Source: Chitinophagaceae bacterium UBA1930
GTDB taxonomy: Bacteria; Bacteroidota; Bacteroidia; Chitinophagales; Chitinophagaceae
NCBI GenBank assembly: GCA_002337145.1
Contig: DDFK01000004.1
Location: 186,001-250,000 of the forward strand
Length of the DNA: 64,000 nucleotides
Reading direction: 5' to 3'
Positions 25,574 to 34,108 of this stretch are shown here, piece by piece. Under the pieces are notes generated by a model that saw only the letters and a list, made by a program, of their open reading frames with translations, searched no databases and was not told the DNA's origin. Made by a program: the position numbers and the translations under genes. Every line of letters starts with the position of its first letter. Position 1 is the first letter of the stretch.

Positions 25574-25786
25574 ATGAAACACGCAAAAACAAAACCTACC
25601 AACCCCATTACCCCGAGCGACTGGGTAAGCAAGCAAACCATTTTGCAAACTTTCTTTATATCCGACCGCACCCTGCAAAGCTGGCGCAGCAAGGGACTGT
25701 TGAAGCATTACAAAATAAACCAGACCATTTTGTACAAGTGGAGCGAGGTGCTGGAGTTTATTGAAAGTAATAGGAGGGGTGGGTAA
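25574..25786 (+). CDS. Small helix-turn-helix protein (excisionase/MerR-like)
   Basis: A 70-residue DNA-binding protein. SDWVSKQTILQTFFISDRTLQSW is the two-helix DNA-reading part and RSKGLLKHYKINQTILYKWSEV the wing, as in the HTH_17/excisionase class common in Bacteroidota mobile DNA. I start at ATG 25574 because upstream residues are not family-like and lie close to or before the putative promoter. No integrase is nearby. It may regulate the island genes that follow or be a relic of a mobile element. Confidence 0.7.
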   Translation: MKHAKTKPTNPITPSDWVSKQTILQTFFISDRTLQSWRSKGLLKHYKINQTILYKWSEVLEFIESNRRGG

Positions 25787-25822
25787 CAAACAGAATAATC
25801 AAAGAAGGTTTAAAACAGTGAG

Positions 25823-25830
25823 TATCTTTG
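25823..25830 (+). promoter_or_regulatory. Promoter -7 box of the MazG-like gene
   Basis: TATCTTTG, an exact TAnnTTTG match, 14 bases before the ATG at 25845. It supports that start over the longer frame from 25761, and indicates that the island's enzyme genes have their own transcript. Confidence 0.5.
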
Positions 25831-25844
25831 AGAGAAATAATTTT

Positions 25845-26174
25845 ATGAGTGATATATCAGATATTATGAACAGCCTGATAGCATTTAGGGATGCCAGGGA
25901 TTGGGAACAATTTCATAATCCCAAAGATTTATCCCTAGCAATAAGTATTGAAGCAGGAGAACTTTTAGAACAATTTTTATGGAAAAAAGCTGAAGATGCA
26001 AATGTTGAGAAAATAAAAGAAGAGTTAGCAGATATATTTTCCTTTGCTTTTTTATTGGCAAACAAATATGATTTAGATGTAAAACAAATAGTATTGGATA
26101 AAGTTACATCAAACGACTTGAAATATCCAGTAGACAAAGCCAAAGGCAACGCAAAAAAATATACGGAACTATAA
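25845..26174 (+). CDS. MazG-like nucleotide pyrophosphohydrolase
   Basis: A 109-residue all-alpha NTP pyrophosphatase of the MazG/dCTPase (RS21-C6-like) class. The metal-binding residues are E36 and E39 in SIEAGELLEQF and E60 and D63 in EELADIFSF, the ExxE...ExxD pattern. WEQFHNPKDL near residue 20 is the usual substrate-loop region. The family hydrolyses (d)NTPs to monophosphate and pyrophosphate. It is followed 21 bp later by the nuclease-helicase gene on the same strand, a pairing that suggests nucleotide depletion or hydrolysis coupled to a DNA-acting enzyme. Base composition is clearly lower in GC than in the flanking genes. Confidence 0.85.
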   Translation: MSDISDIMNSLIAFRDARDWEQFHNPKDLSLAISIEAGELLEQFLWKKAEDANVEKIKEELADIFSFAFLLANKYDLDVKQIVLDKVTSNDLKYPVDKAKGNAKKYTEL

Positions 26175-26195
26175 TTTCAATAACCATACTTGCTT

Positions 26196-28049
26196 ATGAT
26201 TGTTTACCAAGCCACCAAAGAAGAATTCTCAAATGATGTGTTGACTGATAAGATTGAAGTGAAAATTCTAAATTTCTTTAAAAAGCATCTAAATCAAAAT
26301 ACTTCAAAACAAGAAATTACATCTTGGAAAAATTCCATGCAATATATGGACAGGGTTTTAAATGACTCCTCTATACCAGATGATTGTGGTATAGCTATTG
26401 AATATCAATTGCCACAATCTGCTAAACGTATTGATTTTATATTGACGGGATTAGGAGACAATAATGATGAGTATGCTATATTGGTTGAACTGAAGCAATG
26501 GTCGGAAGCAACATTATCTGTTAAGGATGGTATTATTAATTCCTTTGTTGGTGGTAATATAAGAGAACTCGCACATCCATCTTATCAAGCATGGTCTTAT
26601 GCTAGTTTGTTAGAAAATTTTAACCAAACAGTTTCTGACGATAACATTAATCTTAAACCTTGTGCTTACCTCCATAACTACAATGCAGATGATGTTATTA
26701 CAAACGAGCACTATCAGGAATATATCGAAAGAGCACCAGTTTTTTTGAGAGGTGATGCCATAAAACTTAGAGATTTTATAAAACAATATGTAAAATTCGG
26801 AGATACAAGAAAAATACTTTATCGTATAGAGCAAGGCAAGATACGTCCTTCAAAAATGCTTGCTGATAACATGGCTTCAATGATAAAAGGCAATGCTGAA
26901 TTTATCATGATTGACGATCAGAAAATTGTATATGAAACAGCTTTAGGGCTTACTAGAAAAGCTTCTGCAAATAAGAAGAAAGTTCTCATTGTTAAAGGTG
27001 GGCCTGGAACGGGTAAGTCTGTTGTAGCGATTAATCTTTTAGTAGAAATTACTAAGAAAGGAATGCTAGCACAATATGTTTCAAAGAATGCAGCCCCTCG
27101 TGCAGTATATGAAAACAAATTAACTGGAACACTTAAAAAAACAGTTATTTCTAATTTGTTTAGTGGCTCGGGAGCATTTATTGCAACAAAGTCAAACACA
27201 TTTGACACTTTGATTGTAGATGAAGCACATCGACTAGCTCAATTTTCTGGCCTTTATAGCAACCTTGGTGAAAGCCAAATAAAAGAAATTATAAATGCAG
27301 CAAAGTGTAGTGTATTTTTTATTGATGAAGACCAAAGAGTAACACTAAATGATGTAGGTTCCCTAGAAGAAATTAAAAAATGGGCAAACCTTGCAAATGC
27401 CGATATAGAAGAGTTAGAGTTGAGTTCTCAATTTCGTTGTAATGGTGCCGATGGTTATTTAGCTTGGTTAGATCATATATTACAAATCCGTAAAACAGCT
27501 AACACATCACTCGAAGGAATTGATTATGATTTCAAAGTATTTTCATCACCAGCAGAGCTAAAAGAAGCAATAGTTGAAAAAAATAAAATAAATAACAAGT
27601 CTAGAATGGTTGCTGGATACTGTTGGGAGTGGAATAGTAGAAGAAATCCAGCGTTATATGATGTTGTCATCCCTGAATTTGATTTTAAAATGAGATGGAA
27701 TTTAACAACTGATGGTAGTTTATGGATAATAAGTCCAGACTCAATTAATGAGATAGGTTGTATTCATACATGTCAGGGTTTAGAAGTGGATTATATTGGG
27801 GTGATAATAGGAGCAGATCTTCTAGTTGAAAATGATAAGGTATTAACACAACCACTTGCAAGAGCTAAAGCTGATAAATCTGTGTTTGGATATAAAAAGC
27901 TATTAAATGAAAAGCCAGAGGAGGGTAAAGAAAAGCTAAGATCAATTATAAAGAATACCTATAGAACATTGATGACTAGAGGAATGAAGGGATGCTATGT
28001 GTATTGTGTTGATAAGTCGATGGAAGAATATTTGAACTCTAATAAATAA
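26196..28049 (+). CDS. PD-(D/E)XK nuclease domain fused to DUF2075 P-loop helicase-like domain
   Basis: A 617-residue protein. Near residues 69-100 an Mrr/PD-(D/E)XK-like core is visible: AIEYQL, then RIDFIL (D80), then ILVELKQW (E98, K100). The C-terminal two thirds is DUF2075, a superfamily 1-like helicase/ATPase: Walker A KGGPGTGKS (267-275), Walker B TLIVDEAHRL (DEAH at 342-345), FFIDEDQRVTL, and a late HTCQGLEVDYIGV motif of UvrD-type ATPases. I start at ATG 26196; the longer frame uses a TTG. Proteins of this layout occur in defence islands. The cofactor gene is probably the MazG-like neighbour. Substrate (phage DNA, modified DNA or RNA) is unknown. Confidence 0.83.
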   Translation: MIVYQATKEEFSNDVLTDKIEVKILNFFKKHLNQNTSKQEITSWKNSMQYMDRVLNDSSIPDDCGIAIEYQLPQSAKRIDFILTGLGDNNDEYAILVELKQWSEATLSVKDGIINSFVGGNIRELAHPSYQAWSYASLLENFNQTVSDDNINLKPCAYLHNYNADDVITNEHYQEYIERAPVFLRGDAIKLRDFIKQYVKFGDTRKILYRIEQGKIRPSKMLADNMASMIKGNAEFIMIDDQKIVYETALGLTRKASANKKKVLIVKGGPGTGKSVVAINLLVEITKKGMLAQYVSKNAAPRAVYENKLTGTLKKTVISNLFSGSGAFIATKSNTFDTLIVDEAHRLAQFSGLYSNLGESQIKEIINAAKCSVFFIDEDQRVTLNDVGSLEEIKKWANLANADIEELELSSQFRCNGADGYLAWLDHILQIRKTANTSLEGIDYDFKVFSSPAELKEAIVEKNKINNKSRMVAGYCWEWNSRRNPALYDVVIPEFDFKMRWNLTTDGSLWIISPDSINEIGCIHTCQGLEVDYIGVIIGADLLVENDKVLTQPLARAKADKSVFGYKKLLNEKPEEGKEKLRSIIKNTYRTLMTRGMKGCYVYCVDKSMEEYLNSNK

Positions 28050-28082
28050 ATTTCAAATGAATTGCAATTATTTAACCATAGA

Positions 28083-28262
28083 CCTCTATACCCAATCAAG
28101 TATCCTAACAAGGACTACTCGACAAAAAGCGTACAAGTAGATATACTGGGATAGATAAAATGCATTTTAATAAAGTATGACTGTTTGCCAAACGAACAGG
28201 AAAAAGCAATAAGAATGATATTAGAACAGGCAAAGATGATGGGTGAGGTTGCGAAAAACTGA
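28083..28262 (+). pseudogene. Remnant resembling the C-terminus of a type I restriction HsdR subunit
   Basis: One reading frame from 28083 to the TGA at 28260 encodes about 59 residues with a single internal TAG (at 28143-28145). The part after it reads ILIKYDCLPNEQEKAIRMIL and EQAKMMGEVAKN, close to the IKxxLxKYxxPPDxxxxAxxxVLxQAExx ending of HsdR proteins, and the part before it (YSTKSVQVDILG) fits the preceding helix. There is no start codon, and the rest of hsdR, hsdM and hsdS are missing. It is best read as a scar of an earlier restriction system; the similarity is from memory of the family. Confidence 0.45.
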
Positions 28263-28272
28263 AATCATTAAT

Positions 28273-28674
28273 ATGTTAAATGAAGATGAAATAACAAATA
28301 TTCTTGCTAAATATCTGGAAAGGAAAGGCTTTATTATAGTACAGAAATTGAATTGCAAACAAAAAGGAATTGATCTGGTTGTAGAAAATTCTAAAGGAAT
28401 AAAAACTTTCATTGAGATTAAAGGTGAAACTAGTAGCAGAACTGACTCAAGTCGGTATGGACAGCCATTTGGTCGCAGTCAAATCTGGAGCCATATAAGT
28501 GATTGTTTTATGAAAACACTTAAAAATATGTCGGAAAGTAATAACCCGAAAAATTTATTTGGTATGGCTTTTCCTTTTAATCATGAATCAATTCTTATGA
28601 AAATAAAACCATATACTGATAAACTTGGAATTACAGTGTTTTTGGTATCTAGCGAATCAATTAAAATATGTTAA
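28273..28674 (+). CDS. Mrr-like PD-(D/E)XK nuclease-fold protein
   Basis: A 133-residue protein with a compact restriction-endonuclease-like core: helix LAKYLERKGFIIVQKL, then KGIDLVVEN with D34 and KTFIEIKGE with E48 and K50, giving D...ExK. A later GRSQIWSHISDCFMKTL helix resembles the fourth helix of the fold. It is about the size of minimal Mrr_cat or Holliday-junction-resolvase-like nucleases. I prefer ATG 28273; the frame also offers a GTG at 28243, which would overlap the HsdR remnant. It is followed 7 bp later by an unknown gene, so the two are probably translated together. Confidence 0.65.
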   Translation: MLNEDEITNILAKYLERKGFIIVQKLNCKQKGIDLVVENSKGIKTFIEIKGETSSRTDSSRYGQPFGRSQIWSHISDCFMKTLKNMSESNNPKNLFGMAFPFNHESILMKIKPYTDKLGITVFLVSSESIKIC

Positions 28675-28681
28675 GAATATG

Positions 28682-29293
28682 ATGGACAGAAATTATGGCA
28701 TTTTGGCCTCTGTTGACTGGAACTCTAACAAGTGGCAAGCCTTATCATCAGTAGAGGATATAAAATATTCAAATTTTGGTTTTGTCGTTGAAAATGGATT
28801 TACTTTTACATCACTCAATTTTGGGCATGAGGTTTTCCCATGTGATGATTATGGATATTACCATGGCCTTCTCCCACAACTTTGGACTAGGATGCCTGAT
28901 AAAGAAAAGGCACGTTATATTAAGATAGTTTTTATCAAATCAAAGAATTGGCACGATAAACAAAACTATATTATAGGATTTTATGCATTTCCTTCATTTC
29001 AATTAGTTAATAAACCTTCACCGATTCCCGAATTTAAAAATGGACTTACTGTGAATGTTAAGTCTTTACCCAAGGATATACATTTACTTAGTAGTTATAT
29101 AAACTTAAATACACATCCGGACTTTAAGAAGTTTCTTCCAATGGGCAAAGAACTAGGGAAACAAGGATATAATTACTTAACTAAGGACAATGTATTTAAA
29201 ATATTAGATACCATGTCAATTCTCAACCCTGAGGATAAAAAGCTAAGTGGGATTAAATATCGTTTGATAAACTCTATAGGAGACGGGAAATGA
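28682..29293 (+). CDS. Unknown protein of the AT-rich island
   Basis: A 203-residue protein I do not recognise. It starts MDRNYGILASVDWNSNKWQA, has aromatic-rich segments (FTFTSLNFGHEVFP, YGYYHGLLPQLW) and a basic strand pair (RYIKIVFIKSKNW, QNYIIGFYAFPSF), then a helical C-terminus (FKKFLPMGKELGKQGYNYL). No signal peptide or membrane helix. A double ATG (28679, 28682) starts it seven bases after the Mrr-like stop, so it is probably the partner of that nuclease; an EVE/PUA-like or specificity domain is conceivable but not demonstrated. Confidence 0.55.
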   Translation: MDRNYGILASVDWNSNKWQALSSVEDIKYSNFGFVVENGFTFTSLNFGHEVFPCDDYGYYHGLLPQLWTRMPDKEKARYIKIVFIKSKNWHDKQNYIIGFYAFPSFQLVNKPSPIPEFKNGLTVNVKSLPKDIHLLSSYINLNTHPDFKKFLPMGKELGKQGYNYLTKDNVFKILDTMSILNPEDKKLSGIKYRLINSIGDGK

Positions 29294-29559
29294 TGTTAAC
29301 AGCTATAAATAAATAATAAAATATATTTTATTTATTAACCTACGCCTAATTATATTCAATGCGCTGCGTATCCTGAATTTAAAAATGACTTTTGTTATGA
29401 TTGCTATAGTATAAAAATAACCAACCTATTGATTTAACTAGAACATAACTACTGCTTCAATATTAGTAAAAGCAGTAGTGCAAAATTTATACAAGATATA
29501 TTTCTGAGTCTTTGTTAGTGTTGTCCTAATACGCAACTGTTGCCACAAATATCAAACAG

Positions 29560-29585
29560 AGGGCTGCCATTGGCAGCCCTTTCCC
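29560..29585 (+). terminator. Terminator at the right end of the AT-rich island
   Basis: AGGGCTGCC / GGCAGCCCT, a 9-bp stem with a 3-base loop (29560-29580), followed by TTCCCTT. It is the only structure seen in the 400-base gap between the island and the next gene (29294-29697), which is otherwise AT-rich and featureless. Confidence 0.6.
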
Positions 29586-29697
29586 TTAACTATAAATCGC
29601 ACAGGAAAAACAACCCCTGCTAATGGGAAAAACCCCCTAACCCCTCCATAGGCACGCAGCTACTTTTATTCCATCATTCACAATAAAGCATACCATC

Positions 29698-31323
29698 ATG
29701 AAAACAATAACCCTGCTTTTACTGATAACAGCACTAAGCCTTAAAGGCTTTGCACAGTCTTCCCCTATTGTCATTGATTTTAGTACAAAAACAACCACGG
29801 TTCCCAAGAAAATAAAAAACGCCCAATCAGTACAGCTACAGATAAAAAACCTGCCCGCAGGCATATATAAAGTATCACTCGGCAAAACAGACTCCACCAT
29901 AAAAATCAACGAGATGCCCGCACTGTTCAGTGCACTAAGCTTTGGTGATGGTTATACAAAACTACTGGCAAACCTTACCAACTATGCTGTTACGGGTGCC
30001 TCAAAAACAGTAACAACAATCAATAAGCAATACAGCCATGAAGTTGATTTGGAAAGCGGCGAAGGGGAGCCTGAAATAGCTAAAAAGAAAACAAAACAAG
30101 CCCCAACAATACAAAAAGCCATCAAACACTTCCAGGGTATCAATAGCGGCGATCCGCTAAAAAAAGAGGCGGCAACAAAAGGATACATACTGAAAGATGA
30201 AGAGCAACTGGATTTTTTTATCGAGAATGTAGATGCACTGATCGATTTGAAAGCCTTCTACAACAACGATGCAGTAATACTGAACGTATTGAAAGAGCTG
30301 TCCGACAAACAGAAACAACAAATAAAAGCCACGGTTTTAATGAACACAATGCAAAAAATGCGTAACGATTTATTCGACCACTATTTCAATTTCCAAAACA
30401 AGGTAATAGCACCGGCAGACAAACTGGTACTCGACTACAAAATGGATAGGGAAAACACATGCAATGGGTTTGAAAAAAAGGCTACCGATATACTAACAGA
30501 AAAAAGCAACCAAATAAAGCAATTGGAAAACACCTATAGAGACTACTATACAGCAGTATTACCCGATTATGCTATTATCCTAAAAGAGGTTTCCCTGATA
30601 AAGGCAGACAGTATGATACAGAACTATAAAAAAGATTTTGTGAAGTTTACAACTGGTTTCGACACTAGCTTCAACACCACCATCATCCCCAAGGTCTGTG
30701 CTGAAATGAAAAAGAAAGCCGCTCCAAATGAAACATATACCTCACTCGAACAGGCACTCACTGCAGACATAACAAAACTCAATATCAAAATAGAAGGAAT
30801 GGACCCCGCCAAAAATGCACAGAGCTACGAAACGGTAATAGAATTGAAAAAACACCCTAATGCATGTTGGTTCTTCTCAACTGGTGTTTACGCAGGTGGT
30901 TTAAAACCTGCTGACTATAGCTTTAGGGCCAACATAAGACAGGTAAGCACAACCCCAATTAAATACGATACCACAAACTATAGTTTAGTAAAGGAAAGCA
31001 GTTCAAAGATAGAAATGGGTATTGCCGCTTTGTTACATGTGGGTGGTTATGTATATCAAGATTTGGGCTTCTTCGCAGCATTTGGCCCGGGTCTTTCGCT
31101 CGAAAGCAAACCCAAACCAAGGGTCATGCTCGGTCTTGGTGCCGTATACGGCAAAACAAACAAGATAGCATTAACAGCAGGTTGGATAGGGGGCCCTGTT
31201 AGAACCCTATCCGATGCCTACGATGCCAATCAATTATATCCCGCAGCCACAACAGAGTTCATGCGGGATAAATTCAGTAGTAGCTGGTTCCTCTCCCTCA
31301 GCTACGCCCTGTTTGGAAAATGA
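29698..31323 (+). CDS. Secreted protein of unknown function with coiled-coil middle and barrel-like end
   Basis: A 541-residue protein that I cannot assign. Signal peptide MKTITLLLLITALSLKGFAQ. Residues about 22-100 are beta-rich (SVQLQIKNLPAGIYKVSL). A long charged helical part follows (about 120-360; EKSNQIKQLENTYRDYYTAV). The last about 150 residues have outer-membrane-like strands (GIAALLHVGGYVYQDLGFFAAF, GLGAVYGKTNKIALTAGWIGG) and end in SWFLSLSYALFGK, with the C-terminal aromatic pattern of barrel proteins. It could be a periplasm-spanning outer-membrane protein. The spacing of 153 bp to the next gene suggests a separate transcript. Confidence 0.7.
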   Translation: MKTITLLLLITALSLKGFAQSSPIVIDFSTKTTTVPKKIKNAQSVQLQIKNLPAGIYKVSLGKTDSTIKINEMPALFSALSFGDGYTKLLANLTNYAVTGASKTVTTINKQYSHEVDLESGEGEPEIAKKKTKQAPTIQKAIKHFQGINSGDPLKKEAATKGYILKDEEQLDFFIENVDALIDLKAFYNNDAVILNVLKELSDKQKQQIKATVLMNTMQKMRNDLFDHYFNFQNKVIAPADKLVLDYKMDRENTCNGFEKKATDILTEKSNQIKQLENTYRDYYTAVLPDYAIILKEVSLIKADSMIQNYKKDFVKFTTGFDTSFNTTIIPKVCAEMKKKAAPNETYTSLEQALTADITKLNIKIEGMDPAKNAQSYETVIELKKHPNACWFFSTGVYAGGLKPADYSFRANIRQVSTTPIKYDTTNYSLVKESSSKIEMGIAALLHVGGYVYQDLGFFAAFGPGLSLESKPKPRVMLGLGAVYGKTNKIALTAGWIGGPVRTLSDAYDANQLYPAATTEFMRDKFSSSWFLSLSYALFGK

Positions 31324-31476
31324 TGGGCAATTGATAAAAGTGTATAACTGCAATAAATGCTATTATGGATAGAAGGGGAAATTGCCCACTGCCAACTGTG
31401 GAAAAGACCGTTTTTAAATCTGCGGATTTGTTGCAATATTGTTATTGAAATCTTTCACCCAAAAAACTAATTGACC

Positions 31477-32661
31477 ATGAAAAAATTAATTCCAGCAATA
31501 ATCCTGGCTTTAATGACTTTACTGTCATCAGCCCAGTCACCTAACGACTATGACTGCACTTGCCAATACCTAAACAATGGGGGACGTATGGGAATTGCTA
31601 CCCCACAGGTATATAGAACAGGTATACAAACAGGTTATGGCTCAAACGTTGATCAAAAGAGCAAATGGAGTGTGATTCAAGCATACTTAAAAACAATAGA
31701 CTCACATATAACAGTTGCAGAACAGATCAATGCAAATGTGGAACAATTATTAACCCTGATTCAACAGGCAGATGCACAAGGGTACAATATTACCGGCTTA
31801 CGGGCTTATTTTGCAATACTGACAGAAACGGGCAATCCCAAATTGGATGAGCTTACCAAAAATGAACGAAACCAGTTGAGTGTAATATGGGTGCCTACCA
31901 AAGTGGCCCCCCCTCCAATACCACCAAGTACCGATCCGGATCCGGACCCCAATTATAAGGATATTACCAACGAAGATGTTTGTTTTTATATTGTACCCAA
32001 TAGTGCCACAAGTAGCGTTGTGATGCTTAAAGGTAGTGAAGCCCAACAATGGGTAACCAAATACAAAAAAGAATTATATGTGCTAACAAATGCAAATATT
32101 GGTAAAACGGATGTAACCCCACCTGCAAATCAGACAGAAGCCAAATCCCTTTGGTACAGTATGCCTCAGTTGTTGAAGTTGGAAAAATTGATTATTTGCC
32201 AGATAAGCAAGAACGGGAAACTGACCAAGAAAAGCAAATTCAATATTGTTTTTGCAGGCCATGACCAAAAGCTGGACGACTTCGTTAACTATGATAACAA
32301 GTTGAAAAGGATTGATGCGAGTAAACAGCTTACCTTATTGTTGAATATTGACGATATGCCAACATCAGAGTGTACCATTCAGAAAATTAACCAAAGAATT
32401 GGCAAGATACTAGAGTCATTGGATAAAGAAAAGGATAAGAAGCAATACACGGACCTCATTGCAATAAAGGAGAAGATCAAAGACCTTGAAAACTTTTCAA
32501 AAGATAAAACAGCCGAGAAAGAAGCTGCAATGAAAGAGATATGGGAAGAATTTTCTGCATGCTACTTTACAATCATGAAAGGAGGACCTGGTGGACCTTT
32601 ATCAGATTTCGATACCGCTTTGCCCTGCCCGCCGGCGGTTTGTGTGGAACTTGAACCGTAA
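31477..32661 (+). CDS. Secreted protein of unknown function
   Basis: A 394-residue protein with a signal peptide (MKKLIPAIILALMTLLSSAQ); the start is the ATG at 31477, not the TTG six bases before. No family recognised. Features: two Cys near the mature N-terminus (YDCTCQYLNNGG), a proline/aspartate linker (PPPIPPSTDPDPDPN, about residues 145-160), a Lys-rich helical C-terminal part (KILESLDKEKDKKQYTDLIA) and a Cys-containing tail (CPPAVCVELEP). The linker separates two domains. It precedes the two-component genes on the same strand, 12 bp before the next start, so it may be sensed or regulated by them. Confidence 0.65.
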   Translation: MKKLIPAIILALMTLLSSAQSPNDYDCTCQYLNNGGRMGIATPQVYRTGIQTGYGSNVDQKSKWSVIQAYLKTIDSHITVAEQINANVEQLLTLIQQADAQGYNITGLRAYFAILTETGNPKLDELTKNERNQLSVIWVPTKVAPPPIPPSTDPDPDPNYKDITNEDVCFYIVPNSATSSVVMLKGSEAQQWVTKYKKELYVLTNANIGKTDVTPPANQTEAKSLWYSMPQLLKLEKLIICQISKNGKLTKKSKFNIVFAGHDQKLDDFVNYDNKLKRIDASKQLTLLLNIDDMPTSECTIQKINQRIGKILESLDKEKDKKQYTDLIAIKEKIKDLENFSKDKTAEKEAAMKEIWEEFSACYFTIMKGGPGGPLSDFDTALPCPPAVCVELEP

Positions 32662-32672
32662 AATCCAATAGA

Positions 32673-33335
32673 ATGCTTATACAGCAAATAGTCCTTTTTT
32701 TTGAGGCAGCCGCTTTGGTGGCTGCCTTCATCAATTACAGAAAATTGAAAGCCAATGGTATTGGCATTTTTCTTTTTAGCTTGCCCATTATTTGCATGGT
32801 GGAATGGGGCAGCAATGTTTTCCATTTACTAAGAATCAACAACTCGCCCCTTTGGGCGTATAACTATGTAGTGCACCCTACTGAACTGCTCTGCTACAGT
32901 TACGTGTACTACCATTACTTCAAAGAAACCGCCATACGAAAGCGTGTGTTGATACTTGCTGTATTAACAGCCATATTAATGATAATAGATGCCTGCTTTC
33001 TACAAGCAACCAGTTCGCTGCAAACCTATGCCTACATTTTCATGTGCTGTGTGTTTGTCTATTTTGCTTACCTCTACTTCAACACTATCATCTACGCAAA
33101 TACGGATAAAAAATTACGGCAGTCCGCCTACTTCTGGATCAGTATTGGCTGCCTGCTCTTCTTCTCCGCCGAAGCTCCGCTATTTGCATTTTACGAATAC
33201 TTCAACTACCAATACATACATATGCACAAAGGGTTTCCTTCACTATTTTCCAATACCTTCATGATATTAAGCAATATAGTCAACTATATATTATACACCT
33301 GTTTAACCATTGCCTTCTTTTGCCGGACCAAATAA
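32673..33335 (+). CDS. Multi-pass membrane protein, probable sensor half of a split histidine kinase
   Basis: A 220-residue hydrophobic protein with six to seven predicted helices (for example VLFFEAAALVAAFINYRK, IGIFLFSLPIICMVEW, VLILAVLTAILMIIDACFL). No enzymatic motif. It ends inside the next gene: the stop at 33333-33335 overlaps the kinase start by 16 bases. The layout resembles 7TM sensing modules normally fused to histidine kinases, so I infer a membrane sensor that works with the kinase. It could also be a permease-like protein. Confidence 0.6.
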   Translation: MLIQQIVLFFEAAALVAAFINYRKLKANGIGIFLFSLPIICMVEWGSNVFHLLRINNSPLWAYNYVVHPTELLCYSYVYYHYFKETAIRKRVLILAVLTAILMIIDACFLQATSSLQTYAYIFMCCVFVYFAYLYFNTIIYANTDKKLRQSAYFWISIGCLLFFSAEAPLFAFYEYFNYQYIHMHKGFPSLFSNTFMILSNIVNYILYTCLTIAFFCRTK

Positions 33336-34108
33336 CCAAACAAATTGTTATCAGCATAAGCATCATTGTGCTGGTCTTCCTTTTCTTGGGAAGCATCATT
33401 CTTGCATTTGTGCTCAACTACCGCCGTAGGCACCAACAGAACCTTCAAGAAAAATTCATGATGCAACAGGCCTTCTCCCAACAACTCCTCCAATCGCAGA
33501 TAGAAACCCAGGAAGAAACCTTCTCTGCCTTGGGCAAGGAACTACATGACAATATTGGCCAACTGCTCAACAGCACCAAACTGTTGATTGGCGTAAGCCA
33601 GCGAACCCTGGTAAACTACCCCGATACGTTGGGCATAGCAGATGAAACACTCGGCAAAGCCATCAACGAACTGAGGGCACTATCCAAATCGCTCAACAAA
33701 GAATGGCTGCAACAGTTCAACTTTATGGAAAACCTGGAAGCAGAAGTGAGACGCATCAATGCAGCCGACAACCTGCAGGTGCATTTTACTGCCCAGCCAA
33801 CCACACCTTTTAAAAGCGATGAACAGATCATCCTCTTCCGCATCGTACAGGAAGCCCTGCAAAACGCCATCAAACATGCCCAGGCCAACAGCATCTATAT
33901 AAGGCTGGCCACAGGCATTGACTGGTTTACCATTGTTGTGGAAGACAATGGCAAAGGCTTTGTGCAAACACCCCAACATGCTGCCGGTGTGGGCATGCTA
34001 AACATGCAGCAACGCATAAAGCTGCTGGGCGGCAACATAGCGTGGCAATCAACCGCTGCCGGCACCACCGTTTCCATTTACTTACCTATAAAACCTGTTG
34101 ACGCATGA
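33320..34108 (+). CDS. Sensor histidine kinase, NarL-type (HisKA_3-like) with one membrane helix
   Basis: A 262-residue kinase. One membrane helix (about 9-33) leads into a coiled linker; the H-box is LGKELHDNIGQLLNSTK with H76. The HATPase part shows the N-box RIVQEALQNAIKHAQ, the G1 box VVEDNGKGF and the G2 box GVGMLNMQQRIKLLGG. It has no periplasmic sensor domain. The start is TTG at 33320, inside the preceding gene; the next in-frame ATGs would delete the membrane helix. Its stop overlaps the response regulator by four bases (ATGA), indicating coupled translation. Confidence 0.85.
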   Translation: MPDQITKQIVISISIIVLVFLFLGSIILAFVLNYRRRHQQNLQEKFMMQQAFSQQLLQSQIETQEETFSALGKELHDNIGQLLNSTKLLIGVSQRTLVNYPDTLGIADETLGKAINELRALSKSLNKEWLQQFNFMENLEAEVRRINAADNLQVHFTAQPTTPFKSDEQIILFRIVQEALQNAIKHAQANSIYIRLATGIDWFTIVVEDNGKGFVQTPQHAAGVGMLNMQQRIKLLGGNIAWQSTAAGTTVSIYLPIKPVDA

